Of a stretch of 64,000 nucleotides of DNA, positions 61,755 through 64,000 are shown one piece after another. The stretch is from Puffinus mauretanicus (taxonomy: Eukaryota; Chordata; Aves; Procellariiformes; Procellariidae): contig JAJKFH010000102.1 in the NCBI GenBank assembly GCA_023333565.1, positions 1,922,001 through 1,986,000 of the forward strand, read 5' to 3'. Each line of letters starts with the position of its first letter. Within the stretch, counting starts at the first letter, position 1. Both the position numbers and the translations under genes were made by a program. The notes under the pieces are model-generated. The model made no database searches. It was not told the origin of the DNA and worked only from the letters and a program-made list of their open reading frames with translations.

Positions 61755-62165
61755 TAAATAATAATTTGTAGCTACGTAGAATCTTTTATTAGGGATCTTA
61801 GAAAGCTTTATGAATATTGTATGAATGAATGGAGCCTCGCAACATGCCTATGAAGTACAACTAGGTAAGAGTCATTATCTCTGTTTTATGCAGGAGCAAG
61901 ATAGGACATTAAAGTACAGGCAGATTAAGGCTCTGAATTTCACCCTCAAATTGTGAAAGCACTATCTAATAGCAAAGCAGTCAACTGTTGAACACATATA
62001 TTTGCAAAAGGCTGATATATGTATATGCAGGTAACTTGAGTGCAGTTTCAAACTAAAACTTTTTTTTTCAAGGTCATGTAACGAGTTTAATCAGAGTGAG
62101 GAAGAGAACCGATGTCTTAAGTCTCCCTATTCTGTGTTTTAAACATAGAGCTATTCATCCTCCTT
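61755..62165 (-). repeat. MIR-like SINE, apparently split by a ~130-base insertion
   Basis: In complement orientation the element shows agaaagctttatg, tcgcaacatgcctatgaagt, aagagtcattatctctgttt, tatgcaggagcaag and gtacaggcagattaag. After a gap it resumes with aaggtcatgtaacgagttta, gaggaagagaaccgatgtct, taagtctccctattctgtgt and aaacatagagctat. These follow the MIR core and tRNA-related head (attatccccattttacagat, gaggcacaga, aaggtcacacagcgag, gcagagccaggaa, agtcctgtgctctaaccac). About 61942-62070 does not fit and seems inserted. The copy is old and diverged. Confidence 0.65.
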
Positions 62166-64000
62166 GAAAGACTGAAATTAACAGGGAAGTTGATATATCC
62201 CAGTGAGGATTAATCCTACTCAGAGCTTCATGTAGGCTCCTGTGATTTGTTTTTTCTGTTTGCTAAATGGTTTTTTCTCACATTGTCTTTTCAGTTGGAT
62301 TGTTCCCCATTGAGTTAAAAATAAATGTCAAACAATATGACTTAAAGAAAAATCTGTGTGTTTCAGAACTGTCTGCTTTCCCCAGGAAATACTAGCCAAT
62401 TAATAAAGCAGAACGAGGGATTTTGCCTAGGGAGCCATCATGAAATAAGAAGTATGTATAAATACATGCACAAAGAGACACATACAAACCCATTAAAAGA
62501 GCATTTCATTTGGACAGGATCTACTTATCAGCGTGGAAATTTATGAGGCACTGTAGAGCATGGACAAACACAAATCATGAGGAGGATGCTATTTTGAAAG
62601 GCTGATTAAGTTTTCCTTGTATATTTTTTTGCTACTGCATCAGAAAACATCATGAAGACCATGAAGCTGTTATTGGTTAAGTCTGTGCCGCAGAAGTTCT
62701 GAAGCAGTCGTTTTTCCCCAAAACACTTAGGAGGATATTGTAATTCATTTATATACTGCCATGTCCATACTAGAAGAAGTTTCCCTGTGTCATATAGCTC
62801 GAGTATCTCTCTCTGGCCACTTTCAATAAGAGTTTTAACTTTCTCTGTGGAGATCTGCTCTATTATCTGATTATGCTTAATATTATGATATTTTGTAATA
62901 GCTAATGAGATTGCTGGCTCAGATTCAACACCAGATTTTATGTATTGACTTTGTACAAGTTGCCCGTGTTGTTTCTGTGTGATCTGTGCACATTATATGC
63001 AATGCACATTCATCTTCAGATTACCCATTCTTGTCTTAATCTTCTCCACCTAAAGGCTGCTAAGTATTCTAAGACGGAGTTATTACAGCCATGCCAGGTG
63101 GGAAAAAAGGCTTCTTAAAAGAAAGACTCACCATTACAAATGCCAAACTGTTAAAAGGAATATCTCACTCTCTGAAATCTTAGGGATTACTAGTGGCAGA
63201 GGCAATAAAAATAATCTTTAAAGCGATTTGTGAATTATTAAATAAATTTCTTTCAAACTGCTTTATTACTCATAGGAATTGTATCAATCAACAGTGAGAG
63301 CTAAATTACTAGATCAGTCAGAAAATATTGTTGCAGCTGAAGAATCAATGCTAATTGAATCATTAAGGCATTATTACATGAAACACAAATAGCTACGGAT
63401 GATAACTCTTTGCTCTGCTTGATCTATAGTCTACAAAGAAGACATAATACCAACAATTATAATGCCTGATTGTTCTCCTCCTAAGCATCATATTTTCTCA
63501 ATACAGTATTTTTCTCTATCGGTGTCATTTTACTCATAAATCTCCTACTAGTGACTTTAAAAAAAAATTTAAAAAGCTGACTTTAGATTAATGCAATACA
63601 CATTTTCTCTGTAGTTCAAAGGTCAAACTTTCTTCAGCCAGACTCCCAGTGATTGCAATGAAGTTCAGAGCTGGGGGCATTTTTTGCTTGAACTATTTTT
63701 GCACTTTTGAAGAGCCTTGTCAGTGCTGCCCTCACTATGTTGGTTGAAGTAAGGTTGGATCTGATGGAAACTTTTGACAATCTGTAGTAAGACTGACATT
63801 GATTAAGGGAACTCAGTGCCTTGGACCTCCTCTATGGGTGTGTTTTGCCCTGGTTCACTCCTCACTGACAGCCAGAAAAGTTTGCTACTAATGCAGGAGA
63901 TGAAGGATGTGTCAGTATCCTTGAATTTATTAGACTATGGTCACGTAGGATGAACAAGGATGGTGTGGTATCTTCTGATTGCTGCCCAAGCCCTCTAACA
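62166..64000. other. AT-rich non-genic stretch at the window end
   Basis: I see no gene, recognisable repeat or notable structure here. Confidence 0.6.

Overview
This is a stretch of bird nuclear genome with no protein-coding gene that I can support. The avian assignment rests on several CR1 LINE copies that end in the typical bird tail (ggtcccttccaacc or ggtcttttccaacc, then tgattctatgattctatg). The background is AT-rich and CpG-poor, with degraded MIR-type SINE remnants and old L3/CR1-like LINE fragments shared with other amniotes. No open frame has protein-like features except those inside CR1 copies. The window is therefore intergenic or lies inside a very large intron. The species and neighbouring gene cannot be read from the sequence.

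Layout. Positions 101-683 hold a possible degraded LTR with a downstream splice-donor-like site on the minus strand. A 0.8-kb 5'-truncated CR1 (plus strand) lies at 4375-5163, an older L3/CR1-like fragment (minus) at 7635-7970, and further CR1 tails at 18450-18541, 25244-25470 (minus) and 27486-27788. The largest element is a CR1 at 39630-41900 that keeps the end of ORF1 and the endonuclease and first reverse transcriptase part of ORF2. It is interrupted at 39821-40223 by a younger CR1 inserted near the end of ORF1. MIR-like SINE remnants lie near 30176, 48028, 50905, 52335 and 61755.

The most unusual structure is a pair of 187-bp inverted arms at 57339-57525 and 59263-59449, about 97% identical and 1.7 kb apart. 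They match no element I recognise. Other points are two adjacent RFX X-box-like sites in a CpG-richer island at 38620-38860, a GC-richer block with an E2F-like site and a good splice donor at 6650-6856, and a pyrimidine/CpG-rich block at 35905-36170. These three could be distal promoters, noncoding first exons or enhancers, but the sequence alone does not prove it.

There is no operon-like organisation and I found no sign of a new gene system. The value of the window is its repeat history and the few candidate regulatory islands.
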